Of a DNA stretch of 64,000 bases, positions 63,365-64,000 are shown piece after piece. Each line of letters starts with the position of its first letter. Within the stretch, counting starts at the first letter, position 1. The DNA comes from Hyphomicrobiales bacterium. GTDB lineage: Bacteria; Pseudomonadota; Alphaproteobacteria; Rhizobiales; Beijerinckiaceae. Location: assembly GCA_930633495.1 (NCBI GenBank), contig CAKNFJ010000001.1, positions 62,001 through 126,000 on the forward strand, given 5' to 3'. The notes below the pieces were generated by a model. The model did no database searches and was not told where the DNA came from. It saw only the letters and a program-made list of their open reading frames with translations. The translations under genes and the position numbers were made by a program.

Positions 63365-63390
63365 ATCGTTAACAAAGGATTTTTAACGAT
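63365..63390 (-). promoter_or_regulatory. Inverted repeat in the rseP-bamA gap
   Basis: ATCGTTAA (63365-63372) and TTAACGAT (63383-63390) form a perfect 8-bp dyad with a 10-bp AT-rich centre, about 130 bp upstream of bamA and 66 bp after the rseP stop. It could be a terminator for rseP or a control site for bamA. The rest of the 217-bp gap shows nothing recognisable. Confidence 0.45.
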
Positions 63391-63455
63391 CTCGTTGCCG
63401 GTAGGCCACGGAGCCTGCCCTGATTCCGCCGCAAAGTCCGGCGGCGCCGCATTAT

Positions 63456-64000
63456 TCACAGCATCCCGCGGACATGGACGATGTCGTTCCAGGTCACGAA
63501 CAGCATCAGCATGAGCACCAGCGCCAGCCCCACCCGGAAGCCGATCTCCTGCGCGCGGGGGCTCAAGGGGCGGCCCCGCAGCGCCTCGTAGAGATAGAAC
63601 ATCAGGTGGCCGCCATCGAGCATCGGCACCGGCAGAAGGTTCATCAAACCGATCGAGACCGACAGGATCGCGGCGAGATTGATCAGCCCCAGCAAGCCGC
63701 CGCTGGAGGCGACGAGGCCGGACACCTGCGCGATCCGAATCGGCCCCGAGAGCTGGTCCGTGGATTCGCGCCCCCTGAGCAGCTTGGCGATGTAGTCATA
63801 GGTCCGCGTGACCACGAACCAGGATTCGGACACGCCCGCACGCAGGGATTCGACCACGCCGAAATGCTGGGTCGTCCAGTCCTCGGGCTTCGGCGAGGCC
63901 TTGACCCCGATGACGCCGATGCGCTGCGTGCCCACCGGCGTCTTCATTTCGGACAGCGCCGGGGTGACCCACAGGTCCAGCATGCTGCCGCCGCGCTCCA
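63456..64000 (-). CDS. rseP: Site-2 intramembrane protease RseP, C-terminal part
   Basis: The frame is open at the window edge, so only the last 180 or so codons are visible; the HExxH zinc site and first PDZ domain lie outside. Present are part of the second PDZ (GTQRIGVIGVKASP), the membrane segment GLINLAAILSVSIGLMNLLPVPMLDGGHL with the LDG motif that supplies the third zinc ligand, and a final hydrophobic helix (GLALVLMLMLFVTWNDI). RseP cleaves anti-sigma factors and leftover signal peptides in the inner membrane. It precedes bamA as in many proteobacteria. Confidence 0.92.
   Translation of the reverse strand, partial: ERGGSMLDLWVTPALSEMKTPVGTQRIGVIGVKASPKPEDWTTQHFGVVESLRAGVSESWFVVTRTYDYIAKLLRGRESTDQLSGPIRIAQVSGLVASSGGLLGLINLAAILSVSIGLMNLLPVPMLDGGHLMFYLYEALRGRPLSPRAQEIGFRVGLALVLMLMLFVTWNDIVHVRGML

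Noticed and set aside
59471..63514. A 1,347-codon open frame on the plus strand across bamA and lpxD
   Set aside because: It is antisense to two clearly recognisable genes, has Asp/Arg/Ala/Gly-rich composition with no domain pattern, and arises from the codon structure of GC-rich minus-strand genes.

Overview
This window reads as a chromosomal segment of a high-GC alphaproteobacterium of the order Hyphomicrobiales (Rhizobiales), most like Bosea or a close relative. That placement is inferred from gene order and protein character: dusB-ntrB-ntrC followed by ntrY-ntrX and hfq-hflX, a pyruvate dehydrogenase operon whose E1-beta subunit carries its own lipoyl domain, mfd-sdhE-recG, the rseP-bamA-lpxD-fabZ-lpxA-lpxI-lpxB envelope operon, and dispersed intergenic palindromes of the kind common in this order. 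No 16S gene is present to settle the taxon.

Layout. 1-4.4 kb: the end of a tripartite-tricarboxylate (Bug-type) binding protein, recX, arfB, mazG, hflX, hfq. 4.6-12.4 kb: nitrogen regulators ntrX, ntrY, ntrC, ntrB and dusB. 12.5-16.5 kb: ispDF, cinA, a Coq10/RatA-like START protein, lipA and two small GlsB/YeaQ-type membrane proteins. 16.6-22.5 kb: lpdA, pdhC, pdhB, pdhA (all minus strand) and ftsB. 22.57-22.64 kb: tRNA-Lys(UUU) with a good promoter, then an orphan Tat-exported oligopeptide-type binding protein closed by a strong hairpin. 24.8-35.9 kb: an accessory catabolic island with a GntR and a TetR regulator, two type II 3-dehydroquinases, a complete polar-amino-acid-type ABC importer, a Gfo/Idh oxidoreductase, an NAD-type shikimate/quinate dehydrogenase homologue, a QuiC-type 3-dehydroshikimate dehydratase and protocatechuate 3,4-dioxygenase (pcaHG). 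36-44.7 kb: mfd, sdhE, recG, an AraC-type regulator broken by an amber codon, DUF502 and DUF454 membrane proteins. 44.8-52.2 kb: glmS, glmU, and the osmoregulated periplasmic glucan pair opgG-opgH. 52.3-55.5 kb: a VOC protein and a YjfC-YjfM-YjfL-like trio (ATP-grasp ligase, DUF1190, DUF350). 55.7-56.0 kb: an IS481-family transposase remnant. 56-64 kb: the lipid A / outer-membrane assembly operon ending in a partial rseP.

How it works together. Most of the window is housekeeping: nitrogen signalling, pyruvate oxidation, isoprenoid precursor and lipoate synthesis, transcription-coupled repair, amino-sugar, glucan and lipid A synthesis. The most distinctive part is the ten-gene plus-strand block at 27.1-35.9 kb. 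It encodes a continuous route from quinate/shikimate through 3-dehydroshikimate to protocatechuate and ring cleavage, joined in one apparent operon to an ABC importer normally associated with amino acids. A perfect 17-bp palindrome lies between that operon and the divergent TetR gene. Three families of dispersed palindromic repeats occupy many of the intergenic gaps. All three copies of one family sit between convergent genes.
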